This document shows positions 16,183 to 23,962 of a DNA stretch of 36,490 nucleotides, piece by piece; the first letter of the stretch is position 1; each line of letters starts with the position of its first letter. This DNA is from Acidobacteriota bacterium (GTDB taxonomy: Bacteria; Acidobacteriota; UBA4820; DSQY01), in contig JBFMHB010000031.1 of assembly GCA_040752915.1 (NCBI GenBank), positions 1 through 36,490 of the forward strand. Direction: 5' to 3'. The position numbers and the translations under genes are program-made. The notes under the pieces were generated by a model. The model ran no database searches. It was not told the origin of the DNA and saw only the letters and a program-made list of their open reading frames with translations.

Positions 16183-17291
16183 GGAGCGTCTCCGGCGGCG
16201 GAACGCGCGTTCCGCCGAATGTAGGCCAGCACACGCTGATGGCCCTCGGTGGAGAGGTGCTGCTGTGAGGCGAGGACGAAGGCGTACAGGGTCTCCTCAA
16301 GGAAGGCCACGAGGCGATCGTATCTCTCCTCTTCCGGAAAGGACCGGAGGTTCCACAGGACCAGGTCCACGTCGATCTTGCCGAAACGGACGAGGTCCGT
16401 CTGTCCGTCGGCCAGGCGCGGATGGGAGGACAGGAGGCCGAGATAGAGTTCCTGAAAGGCGTCCTCCGAGCGTTCGGCGGGCTCTATCTGGGAATGCGCG
16501 TAGGAAAACAGGTCGTTGTATCGCTCCAGGAGGGGCTCGAAGTCGTCCGGGGTGGGCTTCCGGCGAGGACCCTCCGCGGGCACCCGCTCCAGCAGGCCCA
16601 GCGTCAAGAAAATCCAGAGTTGCCGGTAGGTCTGGAAGGCCGGGAGATAACTGGCGTCCACGATGGACGAAACGCTCATTCCCGCCTTGGTCAGCGCGAG
16701 GATGTGTTCGTCCTCGGAAGTCATGTCCAGCTCGGCGACGAAGGAAGGGAGGTCCCGGACGCGGGAAAGGCGCGTGGAGGGGTCGCCCACCGCCCTGTAG
16801 ATTTGACTCCAGGCGCCGATCCTCTGCATCCCCTTGTAGACGAGGATCGGAATGTCCAGGGAGAGAGTGACCATCTCCAGCGTGGAGAAGGGGGCGAGCC
16901 CCAGGCTGTACGTTCCGCAGCGGAGTTCGAAGAGGGAGAAGGCGATGTCGTACAGGTTCTGGGTCACCCCTTCGACCACTTCCTCGGGCCCGAGGGCGCC
17001 CAGGTCCACGAGCACCTGGTGGACGCTCCGGCCGCCCCCCGTCGCCTCGCGCGCGCGGAGGTAGTGGGGGAGGCTCAGGAGGCCCCTCCGCAAGAGGGCC
17101 TCCAGGAGGCCGTCGTCGGGGTCCGTCGAGGAGGCGTAGACCACGGATCCTTCGCTGAGGTACAGGGACTTGTTCCAGGTCCCGTCCCCGAGCGTCAGGA
17201 TCCCCGTCTCCCGCTCCCGGTACAGGGACATGAGGAGGATGGGAAGGCTGATGTCGGAGAGGCTACCGTTGAGTGTGATCTGATCGCTCAT
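16179..17291 (-). CDS. DUF4388 (PATAN-type) domain protein
   Basis: 370 aa, no signal peptide. The N-terminal about 110 residues match DUF4388: LNGSLSDISLPILLMSLYRERETGILTL, KSLYLSEGSVVYASSTDPDDGL and a helical LSLPHYLRAREA with RSVHQVLVDLGAL. This module appears fused to or beside response-regulator and GTPase genes in Cyanobacteria, Myxococcota and Acidobacteriota, and is thought to be a signalling adaptor. The rest is alpha-helical and unrecognised. It starts 7 nt after the GGDEF gene stop with no strong ribosome-binding site, so it is probably translated by coupling. That ties it functionally to the cyclic-dinucleotide enzyme. Confidence 0.82.
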   Translation of the reverse strand: MSDQITLNGSLSDISLPILLMSLYRERETGILTLGDGTWNKSLYLSEGSVVYASSTDPDDGLLEALLRRGLLSLPHYLRAREATGGGRSVHQVLVDLGALGPEEVVEGVTQNLYDIAFSLFELRCGTYSLGLAPFSTLEMVTLSLDIPILVYKGMQRIGAWSQIYRAVGDPSTRLSRVRDLPSFVAELDMTSEDEHILALTKAGMSVSSIVDASYLPAFQTYRQLWIFLTLGLLERVPAEGPRRKPTPDDFEPLLERYNDLFSYAHSQIEPAERSEDAFQELYLGLLSSHPRLADGQTDLVRFGKIDVDLVLWNLRSFPEEERYDRLVAFLEETLYAFVLASQQHLSTEGHQRVLAYIRRNARSAAGDAP

Positions 17292-17298
17292 GGAAGGC

Positions 17299-18348
17299 TC
17301 AGGGGAACCGCTTGAGGGGACGGGCCACCTGGATGTCGTTCTTGGTCTGGCTCTTGATCCGGTACATGGCCTCGTCGGCCCTCTTGATGAGGTCCTCCTT
17401 GGTCAGGGCGTGGGCCGGATAGGAGGAGAGGCCGAAGGACCCCGTGATCTCGATCCCTCCGGTCTCCTCCAGGAGAAAGGGCGTCGAGGCGAGTCGCTGG
17501 CGGATTCGCTCGGCCACCTCCAGCGCTCCCTCCCAGGGCGTTTCCGGAAGCACGATGCAGAACTCGTCTCCGCCGTACCGGATGACCTTGTCGATGGATC
17601 GGACCGCGTTCATGATGCGCGCCGCGGCCTCCTGGAGAGTCCGGCTACCCATGGCGTGCCCGAACCGGTTGTTGACCTCTCGAAGGCCGTCCAGGTCGAG
17701 GAAGATGAGGGAAAGCGGGTTGTTGTACCGCCTGGCGCGGTCCATTTCCTCGGCGAGGTAATCCTCGAAAAAACGACGGTTGAAGGCCAGGGTGAGGTCG
17801 TCCTTGGTGATGAGCTCGTTCATGCGGCGGGCCGTCAGGGCGTTCTTGATGGCGAAGGAAAAGTCCGGTAGAGCCCGTTCCAGCAACCGGAAGCCCTCCG
17901 GATTCAAGTAGGTGGATTCGTGGCGGTCCTCCCGGGCGGCCAGAAGGATGAGGCCCGCGTAGTCGTACACGAGCTGGATGGGAAAGAGGGCCAGGCACCC
18001 GATGGCGGCACCCTCCTCGATGGCCGGTGGACGGTCGCTGGTGCTGGGGCCGAAGGTCTTGAACTTGGGAATCATGTCGCGGATCAGGGCTTCCACGTCC
18101 GAGCGCGTCAGGCCGAACCGATCCGCGGTGTGGCGGGCGGGGGTGAACCCGGCGCGGAAGATCCGCTCCACATAGTGGCCCTTTTCGCCCAGGAGCATGA
18201 TCACGCCGTAGTCCGCCGACAAGTGATTCAGGAGGGAGTTCAGGATCTCCTCGGCGACGGTCTTCAACTCGAAGGACCGGAAGGTCCGGGCCAGGTCCCG
18301 GTACACTTCCAGCTCGAGTCCCGGAGGCAGTCTGCGGGCGGGCTTCAC
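17299..18348 (-). CDS. GAF-GGDEF dinucleotide cyclase with Hypr-type Ser signature
   Basis: 349 aa, soluble. A GAF-like sensor occupies about residues 15-170. A GGDEF domain follows (about 180-345). Catalytic features are complete: metal ligands D218 and D220 (FLDLD), N226, and GGDEF at 259-263. An I-site RxxD (R250-D253) sits five residues before it, suggesting product inhibition. The residue equivalent to PleD Asp344, which contacts the guanine, is Ser235 (GHAMGS; codon AGC, two changes from Asp GAC). Ser here is the reported marker of Hypr GGDEFs that make 3',3'-cGAMP. The substitution is seen; the product is inferred. The start is GTG at 18348, with its ribosome-binding site inside a hairpin. 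Confidence 0.9.
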   Translation of the reverse strand: MKPARRLPPGLELEVYRDLARTFRSFELKTVAEEILNSLLNHLSADYGVIMLLGEKGHYVERIFRAGFTPARHTADRFGLTRSDVEALIRDMIPKFKTFGPSTSDRPPAIEEGAAIGCLALFPIQLVYDYAGLILLAAREDRHESTYLNPEGFRLLERALPDFSFAIKNALTARRMNELITKDDLTLAFNRRFFEDYLAEEMDRARRYNNPLSLIFLDLDGLREVNNRFGHAMGSRTLQEAAARIMNAVRSIDKVIRYGGDEFCIVLPETPWEGALEVAERIRQRLASTPFLLEETGGIEITGSFGLSSYPAHALTKEDLIKRADEAMYRIKSQTKNDIQVARPLKRFP

Positions 18349-18352
18349 ACGT

Positions 18353-18378
18353 CACCCCTCCCCGTCCGGGGAGGGGTG
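18353..18378 (-). promoter_or_regulatory. 11-bp hairpin sequestering the GGDEF gene ribosome-binding site
   Basis: On the minus strand CACCCCTCCCC (18378-18368) and GGGGAGGGGTG (18363-18353) pair perfectly over 11 bp with a 4-nt loop. The 3' arm contains the only Shine-Dalgarno-like sequence of the GGDEF gene, and the GTG start lies 4 nt beyond the stem. No U-run follows, so it is not a standard terminator. A competing 6-bp stem (18381-18386 with 18366-18371) would disrupt it. Confidence 0.6.
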
Positions 18379-18436
18379 CCCCCCGGCGGGAGATCGAGTG
18401 CGGAGCGGCGGGCCCTCAGCGACATGGGTCTCTCCG

Positions 18437-19201
18437 CTATGCCTTGTCTCGTCCCTTCAGCAGGCCGCCCAGGAACTCCACGGGAACCGGGAAGACGATC
18501 GTCGAGGCGTTCTCGGCGCTGATCTGCGTGAGCGTCTGAAGGTACCTCAGCTGCATGGTAATGGGATTCTGGGCCATGATCTCGGCGGCGTTGGCGAGGG
18601 TCTGGGAGGCCTGGAACTCGCCGTCGGCGTTGATGATCTTGGCCCGCTTTTCCCGCTCCGCCTGCGCTTGAAGGGCCATGGCGCGCTGCATGTCCTGGGG
18701 GAGGTCCACCTGTTTGATGGCCACCTGCGTCACCTTCACGCCCCAAGGGTCCGTGTGCTGGTCGATGACTTCCTGGAGCTCCTGGCTCAGCTTCTCGCGC
18801 TCGGAGAGGAGTTCGTCCAGGCTGGCCTGCCCCAGGATGGAGCGCAGGGTGGTCTGGGAGAGTTGGGAGGTCGCGTAAATGTAATTTTCCACCTGGAGGA
18901 TGGCCCTCAGAGGGTCCACCGCCCGGAAGTAGACCACCGCGTTGACTTTCACCGAGACGTTGTCCTTGGTGATGATGTCCTGCGGCGGGACGTCGAGGAC
19001 GATGGTCCGGAGGGCCACGCGCACGATCCGGTCAAAGGGCTTGAACACGAAAATGAGCCCCGGACCCTTGGGCTGGGGAAGGACGCGCCCCAGGCGAAAA
19101 ATGACGCCCCGCTCGTATTCGTTCAGGATGTTGATGCAGGAGAAGAGCCAGCCCAGGAAGATGACGACGACGGCGACCACGGGAAAACTGAGCGGCGGCA
19201 T
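18437..19201 (-). CDS. stomatin/prohibitin (SPFH/Band 7) family protein
   Basis: 254 aa. One N-terminal transmembrane helix (about residues 6-26) is followed by an SPFH domain with [45 protein letters not shown] and a C-terminal coiled coil rich in Ala/Gln/Glu ([13 protein letters not shown]). Such proteins assemble into membrane microdomain rings and are usually paired with NfeD proteases, as here: the NfeD gene ends 2 nt upstream. The ATG at 19201 has GGGAGGG about six bases upstream; the longer frame to 19297 lies inside nfeD. It is not HflK/HflC-like. Confidence 0.92.
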   Translation of the reverse strand: MPPLSFPVVAVVVIFLGWLFSCINILNEYERGVIFRLGRVLPQPKGPGLIFVFKPFDRIVRVALRTIVLDVPPQDIITKDNVSVKVNAVVYFRAVDPLRAILQVENYIYATSQLSQTTLRSILGQASLDELLSEREKLSQELQEVIDQHTDPWGVKVTQVAIKQVDLPQDMQRAMALQAQAEREKRAKIINADGEFQASQTLANAAEIMAQNPITMQLRYLQTLTQISAENASTIVFPVPVEFLGGLLKGRDKA

Positions 19202-19203
19202 GC

Positions 19204-20580
19204 TTACCCTCCCTCTTCGAGGGGGGCGACCCGAAGGGTCATCCCCTCGCGACCGATGACTCGGATCTTGCTTCCGGCCTCCACGGGCCGGTCGCACACG
19301 GCGTTCCAGTACTCGCCGAACAGGAAGACCTTTCCAGGCGCCGGGGGGGTGATCCTCTCCCGCACGACACCCTCCATGCCGACCATGCCCTCTTCCCCCG
19401 TGACGACGGGATTTCTGAACGCCCGGACCGCCAGGGTCACGAGGAACAAGAGGATGGCCGCAAAAACCAGGACGATGGGGAGAACGACGAGCAGGGACAC
19501 TTTCAACTCCGGAATAGGGCTGTTCCTGTACAGCAACAGGCTTCCCACGAGGAGGGACACGACCCCTCCGGCGCCCAGAATACCATAGGAGGCGACCTTG
19601 AGCTCCAGGAGGAGGAAGGCGATGCCCAGCAGAATCAGCAGCAGACCCACGGCGTTGATGGGAAGGAGCTGGGTGGACATGGCGAAGAGCAGGATGCAGA
19701 TCCCCCCCGCCACTCCGGGGAGGATCAGCCCGGGCGCCTTGAATTCGGCGTAGAGACCGATGACCCCCACCAGGAGCAGGACGAGGGTCAGGTTGGGATT
19801 CGCCAGCCCGGAGAAGAGCCGCTGGCGGAGGGTCGGAAGAAGGTCCCTGACCTCGGGGGTCTTCCCCAGGGTCAGGTTCACCTCCGTCCCGTCGAACCGG
19901 CGGAGGGGGCGCGACTCCAGGTAGGCGAAAACCTCCTCCTCCCCCCTGGCCACGAGTTCGATGGCCCCCTGGGCCATGGCTTCCTTTTCCGTCAGGGAGA
20001 CGCTCTCCCTCAGCATCTTCTCGTAGACTTCCGGGCTCCTCCCCCGGTGTTCCGCCAGGGTTCGGGCGTGGGCCGACAAGTCGTTCAGGATCTTGTCCAG
20101 CATGATTTCCTCGCCCGTGGGGCGGGAAGGGGGCTCGCGCCCCTCCTTGTCTCTGCCTTCTCCGGGGGACTTGGGAGGGGCGGTGGGGAGATTGAAGGGC
20201 AGGGCGCTCACGGGGTGGGCCGAGCCGATGGTTGTGCCCGGCGCCATGGCGATGAGATCGCAGGAGAGGGCTACGAGCGCCCCGCCCGAAGCGGCCCGGG
20301 CGTTGACGGGGCTCACGTAGGCCACCACGGGAACAGGGGATTGAAGGATGGCCCTCTGAATCTCCTCCACGGAGCTCACGAAGCCCCCCGGCGTGTCGAT
20401 GACGAGAAGGACGACATCGGCCTTCTGGGCGGCCGCCTCCGAAAGGGCCCGGAGCACGTACTCCTCGGTCACCTTGTGAATGGCGCCCTCCAGGCGGATG
20501 CGGGCCACGCCGCCGGCGGCTGCGAAAACAGGGGCCATCAAGAGGGAGACGGACACCAGCAGGCGGAGGAATGTCCTCAT
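19204..20580 (-). CDS. NfeD-type membrane serine protease (ClpP-class), stomatin partner
   Basis: 458 aa. A signal or anchor helix (about residues 4-22) precedes a ClpP-fold protease domain with DTPGG and ARAASGG (nucleophile S98). The likely general-base K163 lies in LDKILNDL. Both positions are inferred from the archaeal PH1510-N Ser/Lys dyad. Four hydrophobic helices (about 255-400) and a C-terminal OB-fold NfeD domain ([28 protein letters not shown]) follow. A Pro/Gly/Glu-rich insert of about 30 residues separates Ser from Lys. The ATG at 20580 was chosen because GAGG lies 6 bases upstream; longer versions run into the promoter, where the TTG at 20631 is part of the -35 box. Confidence 0.92.
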   Translation of the reverse strand: MRTFLRLLVSVSLLMAPVFAAAGGVARIRLEGAIHKVTEEYVLRALSEAAAQKADVVLLVIDTPGGFVSSVEEIQRAILQSPVPVVAYVSPVNARAASGGALVALSCDLIAMAPGTTIGSAHPVSALPFNLPTAPPKSPGEGRDKEGREPPSRPTGEEIMLDKILNDLSAHARTLAEHRGRSPEVYEKMLRESVSLTEKEAMAQGAIELVARGEEEVFAYLESRPLRRFDGTEVNLTLGKTPEVRDLLPTLRQRLFSGLANPNLTLVLLLVGVIGLYAEFKAPGLILPGVAGGICILLFAMSTQLLPINAVGLLLILLGIAFLLLELKVASYGILGAGGVVSLLVGSLLLYRNSPIPELKVSLLVVLPIVLVFAAILLFLVTLAVRAFRNPVVTGEEGMVGMEGVVRERITPPAPGKVFLFGEYWNAVCDRPVEAGSKIRVIGREGMTLRVAPLEEGG

Positions 20581-20601
20581 GGCAGGCCTCATCTGCCCCC
20601 G

Positions 20602-20631
20602 ATTATCGGGCGCCTTCCGGAGACCTGTCAA
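20602..20631 (-). promoter_or_regulatory. sigma-70-type promoter of the nfeD-stomatin unit
   Basis: On the minus strand a consensus TTGACA (20626-20631) and GATAAT (20602-20607, 5 of 6) are separated by 18 bp. Transcription should begin near 20595, leaving a leader of about 15 nt before the ATG at 20580. It lies in the 106-bp gap downstream of the glycosyltransferase gene. No terminator for the upstream unit is evident in that gap. Confidence 0.75.
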
Positions 20632-20686
20632 GGCGAGCCAAGGGTTTCCGGGGTTTTGAACGGCTGGCGACCCAGCGGGGAAAGGA

Positions 20687-21481
20687 TCAGGCGGAGGTCG
20701 GGAAACGGTCCGCCTGCCTTCGCCTTTGCAGGTCCCACATTTTGGCGTACTTCAGGAAGACACCGTAGACGGCCAGGTAAACCGCGATGACGCCCGGGAT
20801 TCCGTCCAGGAAACCCAACCGAAGAACGTATTGCTTGAGGAAGCGGAAGGCGGGCCGAAGGGCCACGTTCACGAATCCGGCCCGCTTGCCGTCCTTCAGG
20901 TCCTGCTCGGCCCCCCAGGTGGTGTATCGGTCCAGTTTGGCGAGGTAGGACTCCCAGTCCCGGAAGGTGTCGTGGAGGAGGGGGGCCGAAAGCTTGCCGG
21001 CGGATCGGAACCCTTCGATCTCCGAGTGCACCCGACGGTCGGCGTAGCGGCACTCCCTGCGAAACAGGCGGATGACGGAGTCGGTCTGCCACCCCCCGAA
21101 GCGCATCACGCGGCCGAAGTAGAGGTTCCGCCTCCGGATCCAGTAGGCGTCCTCCCCGGGACCCTTCGCGAGGAGGTTCAGCACCTCGTCGCGGAGCTCC
21201 TTGGTGCACCGCTCGTCGGCATCGAGGAGAAAGACCCAGGGATGGGAGGCCCGGGGAATCGCCCAGTTCTTCTGGGCCGCCGAATAGCCGTACTCGTGGA
21301 CCTCGACCCGGACCCCGGGAACGGCGCGGGCCGCGTCGGCCGTCCCGTCGGTGCCGGCCGCGTCGACCACCACGTAGACTTCGTCGGCCCAATCCACGCT
21401 GCGGATGGCCTCCCGGATCTGGTGGGCCTCGTTCCCCGCCGGGATCAGGGCGGTTACCTTCGCGCGATCGGTCACCTGCAT
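20687..21481 (-). CDS. GT2 glycosyltransferase, WaaE/KdtX-like
   Basis: 264 aa, cytoplasmic face. GT-A fold: VTALIPAGNEAHQIREAIRSVDWADEVYVVVD, acidic motif LLDADER (DxD) and QKNWAI. A C-terminal region with AYWIRRRNLYFGRVMRFGGWQTDSVIRLFRR and the conserved VHSEIEG segment is typical of WaaE/KdtX-type LPS-core glycosyltransferases. A C-terminal amphipathic or membrane-associated helix (LDGIPGVIAVYLAVYGVFLKY) is present. The ATG at 21481 is preceded by a GGGGAGGGAGG run, close but usable; a GTG ten codons upstream is the alternative. Acceptor and sugar are not predictable. Confidence 0.85.
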   Translation of the reverse strand: MQVTDRAKVTALIPAGNEAHQIREAIRSVDWADEVYVVVDAAGTDGTADAARAVPGVRVEVHEYGYSAAQKNWAIPRASHPWVFLLDADERCTKELRDEVLNLLAKGPGEDAYWIRRRNLYFGRVMRFGGWQTDSVIRLFRRECRYADRRVHSEIEGFRSAGKLSAPLLHDTFRDWESYLAKLDRYTTWGAEQDLKDGKRAGFVNVALRPAFRFLKQYVLRLGFLDGIPGVIAVYLAVYGVFLKYAKMWDLQRRRQADRFPTSA

Positions 21482-21525
21482 CCTCCCTCCCCGCACACTC
21501 CATTTAAGCACATGCCGGGCCGTCC

Positions 21526-22464
21526 TCAGGACGCACGGAGGGACCCGCCCCTCCAGGCCAAGACGCCCTCCAGGGGCTGGTGGGGGGTCGGGCGCGCGCC
21601 GGGCAGGAGCACCGAACCGCCGGCCCGGGACCGGGGGCCGAGAAGAACGCCCTCCTCCAGCGCCAGAGGGCCCGTTACCTCCGCGCGCCGGGAGGCCCAG
21701 GCGGTGGGGTGCAGCAGGAGGGGGAACCCGTCTCGAACCTCGAGCCGGGACCCGGCCGGAATCGGGATCTCCCCCGAGGCCATGGCGCCGAGGAGCCCCA
21801 GGGCCGCTTCCAGGTAGTTCACGGGGTCACCCAGGTCGAACCAGGGCCCCGGCGAGGTGACCCCCCGAATCGCCCCTTCGCAAAGGAGCGGACCCAGTAC
21901 GTGGGCGACGAGCTCCGCGGGACGCCCGGGAGTCAGATGGCGAAAAAGGTCCGGCCGCGCCAGGTAGATCCCGGTGAACTGGTGCTCTCCGCGGCCGAAA
22001 TGGCTGATCCGGCCTTCCTCGTCCAGGTCCACGGCCGTATAGGACCCGGAACGTGGCCGAAGGGCCATGACGCAGAGGGCCTCCGGGTGAGCGGCGAGGT
22101 CGGCGCTCAACGCCTCGATGGGGGGGGGAGCTAGGGTGTCCCCATTCAGGACGAGGAAGGGTTCCCGCCCCAGTTCAGCCGCCATGATCGGGAAGGGTCC
22201 CGCCGTCCCCAGAATGGAGGGCTCAAAAAACCATCGGAGGCGCAACGGGCCCTTTCGAGACGCTGCCGCGCGGACCAGGGCGGAAGGGCGGTGGTGAAGG
22301 TTGAGGGAGACCTCCCGGACGCCGGCCGCCTCGAGTCCGTCCAGAATCCAGTGGAGAAGAGGGCGGTTGAGAAAGGGGAAGGCCGGCTTGGGCCAACGGA
22401 GGGAGAAGGGCCGCATCCGCGTGCCCAGCCCCGCCGTGAGGACGACGGCCCTAGGTGCGGTCAT
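21526..22464 (-). CDS. sugar-1-phosphate nucleotidyltransferase
   Basis: 312 aa. The nucleotidyltransferase N-terminus carries the signature LTAGLGTRMRPFSLRWPKPAFPFLNRPLL (GxGxRxxP and activating Lys) with the metal-binding motif LVLNGDTL. A C-terminal left-handed-helix-like segment (VTGPLALEEGVLLGPRSRAGGSVLLPG) suggests a GDP-mannose or MurU-type family member. It would activate a sugar-1-phosphate for glycan synthesis, consistent with the neighbouring glycosyltransferases; the sugar is not identifiable. The ATG overlaps the end of the CYTH gene by 14 nt. Confidence 0.87.
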   Translation of the reverse strand: MTAPRAVVLTAGLGTRMRPFSLRWPKPAFPFLNRPLLHWILDGLEAAGVREVSLNLHHRPSALVRAAASRKGPLRLRWFFEPSILGTAGPFPIMAAELGREPFLVLNGDTLAPPPIEALSADLAAHPEALCVMALRPRSGSYTAVDLDEEGRISHFGRGEHQFTGIYLARPDLFRHLTPGRPAELVAHVLGPLLCEGAIRGVTSPGPWFDLGDPVNYLEAALGLLGAMASGEIPIPAGSRLEVRDGFPLLLHPTAWASRRAEVTGPLALEEGVLLGPRSRAGGSVLLPGARPTPHQPLEGVLAWRGGSLRAS

Positions 22465-23014
22465 GGTCCGGCGGAAAGAGGATGTCGCCGAAGGGCTTGC
22501 CGAGCTTCCGGCAGTGTTCGCCGTACAGATCGGCGTAGGATCTGCGGATGTACGCCTCCGGACGGATGGAAAGGGCGGATGCCACGGCCTCGATGCCCTC
22601 GGGCTCGCCCTCCAGCTCCAGGTAGGCTCCGAAGGGCATCTCATCCAGACAGAGGAGAGTGTGGGAGGGGGCCCGGAACTCCGTGCGGAACTTCTCGTAC
22701 CGGAAGAAGGGGCGGAGGCCGATCCCTTCCAGAATCCCCCGAAGTGATTCGGCGCTCTCGCAGACCGTCTCCTTCTCGGGACGGACCTTGTATCGTTCGT
22801 GCTGGACCAGCCGGCCCTTGAACGTCAGGAGGGCCGTTCCCCGACACTCCCTCACCCTCAGGAGGCACCCCGCCACGGAGAGGGGACGGCCCGGGAAGTC
22901 GTAGAGGGTGTTTGCCTCGAAGTGTCTGGGCTCCACCTCCTCGAATCCGAGCTGCCTCGCCTTTTCGGCCACCGGAGGGAGGGCTTCCACGGCCACCTTC
23001 ACCTCAATTTCCAT
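22451..23014 (-). CDS. CYTH-domain protein (class IV adenylate cyclase / triphosphatase type)
   Basis: 187 aa. The N-terminal EIEVKV is the CYTH ExExK signature. LRVR, LTFKG, KVRPEKE, FRTEF and [14 protein letters not shown] give the remaining charged strands of the triphosphate tunnel. Family members hydrolyse thiamine triphosphate or inorganic triphosphate, or (CyaB) cyclise ATP to cAMP; sequence alone does not decide. The C-terminal [14 protein letters not shown] is typical of the CyaB-like branch. The ATG at 23014 has GGGGAGGAG upstream and overlaps the YigZ-family gene by 16 nt. Confidence 0.87.
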   Translation of the reverse strand: MEIEVKVAVEALPPVAEKARQLGFEEVEPRHFEANTLYDFPGRPLSVAGCLLRVRECRGTALLTFKGRLVQHERYKVRPEKETVCESAESLRGILEGIGLRPFFRYEKFRTEFRAPSHTLLCLDEMPFGAYLELEGEPEGIEAVASALSIRPEAYIRRSYADLYGEHCRKLGKPFGDILFPPDHDRT

Positions 23015-23622
23015 GTGACTCCTCCCCCGCAGGATTCGGACAGGGCAGAAAGCGCCGATTCGAACTCCGTCCACCGCCCTTTCGGGACCTTGGCGCGGAG
23101 GGTCAGGCGCCCTTCGTAGCCCACGTCCTCCAGGTCCGCTCCCACACGCTCGGCCTCCCTCCTCAGGAGACCCTGCATTCCGTAGGGAATCGCCACCTCC
23201 GCCTCGACGTGAATAACATGGGGCGCGAGTCGGGCCGCTTCAAGGGCCTGGGCCGCGGCGGTCCGGTACGCTCGCGCCAACCCCCCCGGCCCCAACTTGA
23301 TTCCACCGAAGTACCGCACGACGACCACGCAGGCGTCGGATACGCCGCGGGCCTCCATCGCCTGAAGGATGGGTTGTCCGGCCGTCCGGGACGGCTCCCC
23401 GTCGTCCGAGAACCGGGACTCCAGGGCGTCCAGCCATCCGGAGCGGTAGGCCCAGCAATGGTGGGTCGCGTCGTGGTAGCGGCGTCTCAGCCCGTCCAGA
23501 AAGGCCAGAGCGCCCGACGGGGAATCGATGGGGCCCGCGTGGCCCAGGAACCGGGAGCCCTTCTCCTTCCACTCGGCGAAGGCGGGCGCCTCCGGCCGGA
23601 GATAGGTCCAGGGATCACCCAT
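22999..23622 (-). CDS. YigZ/IMPACT-family protein
   Basis: 207 aa, cytoplasmic. The UPF0029/IMPACT N-terminal domain shows [35 protein letters not shown] and [21 protein letters not shown], all diagnostic. The C-terminal domain (UPF0029-type, resembling EF-G domain IV fold) covers about residues 135-205. E. coli YigZ is of unknown function; eukaryotic IMPACT regulates GCN2. The ATG overlaps the STAS gene stop by 8 nt. No functional link with neighbours is apparent beyond co-transcription. Confidence 0.92.
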   Translation of the reverse strand: MGDPWTYLRPEAPAFAEWKEKGSRFLGHAGPIDSPSGALAFLDGLRRRYHDATHHCWAYRSGWLDALESRFSDDGEPSRTAGQPILQAMEARGVSDACVVVVRYFGGIKLGPGGLARAYRTAAAQALEAARLAPHVIHVEAEVAIPYGMQGLLRREAERVGADLEDVGYEGRLTLRAKVPKGRWTEFESALSALSESCGGGVTWKLR

Positions 23623-23962
23623 GTGCCTTTTGGAGGGCTTCTTGGGCGTCCTTGCAGATCACGAAGAGCGCGGGCAGCCCGAGGAGGTCGAACACCTTGA
23701 AAATCTTGGGGGACATGCCGCACAGGATCATGTCGCCCCCGCGGTCCCTGAGGGGCTGGATGTGGGAGAGGACGACTTCGATGCCGGAGGAGCCGATGTA
23801 CACGAGCTCCGAGAAATCCACTACGAGCCTCTTGGCGCCGCGGGCCACGTGGTCCGCCACGCATTCCCGAAAGAGCCCGTGGTTGTGGGCATCCAGGAAG
23901 CCCTTGAGGCGGACGATCACGACGCCGTCCTGCGTCTCCGAGGTGACCTCCAGGTTCGTCAT
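23615..23962 (-). CDS. STAS-domain anti-sigma-factor-antagonist-like protein
   Basis: 115 aa single-domain STAS protein. The strand [18 protein letters not shown] is followed by [20 protein letters not shown], where S58 or S59 aligns with the phosphorylated serine of SpoIIAA, and [25 protein letters not shown]. Such proteins are dephosphorylated or phosphorylated switches acting on anti-sigma kinases or other partners. No HPK or PP2C partner gene is in the window, so its circuit is unknown. The ATG at 23962 has AGGAGG four bases upstream and overlaps the acyltransferase stop (ATGA). Confidence 0.88.
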   Translation of the reverse strand: MTNLEVTSETQDGVVIVRLKGFLDAHNHGLFRECVADHVARGAKRLVVDFSELVYIGSSGIEVVLSHIQPLRDRGGDMILCGMSPKIFKVFDLLGLPALFVICKDAQEALQKAHG

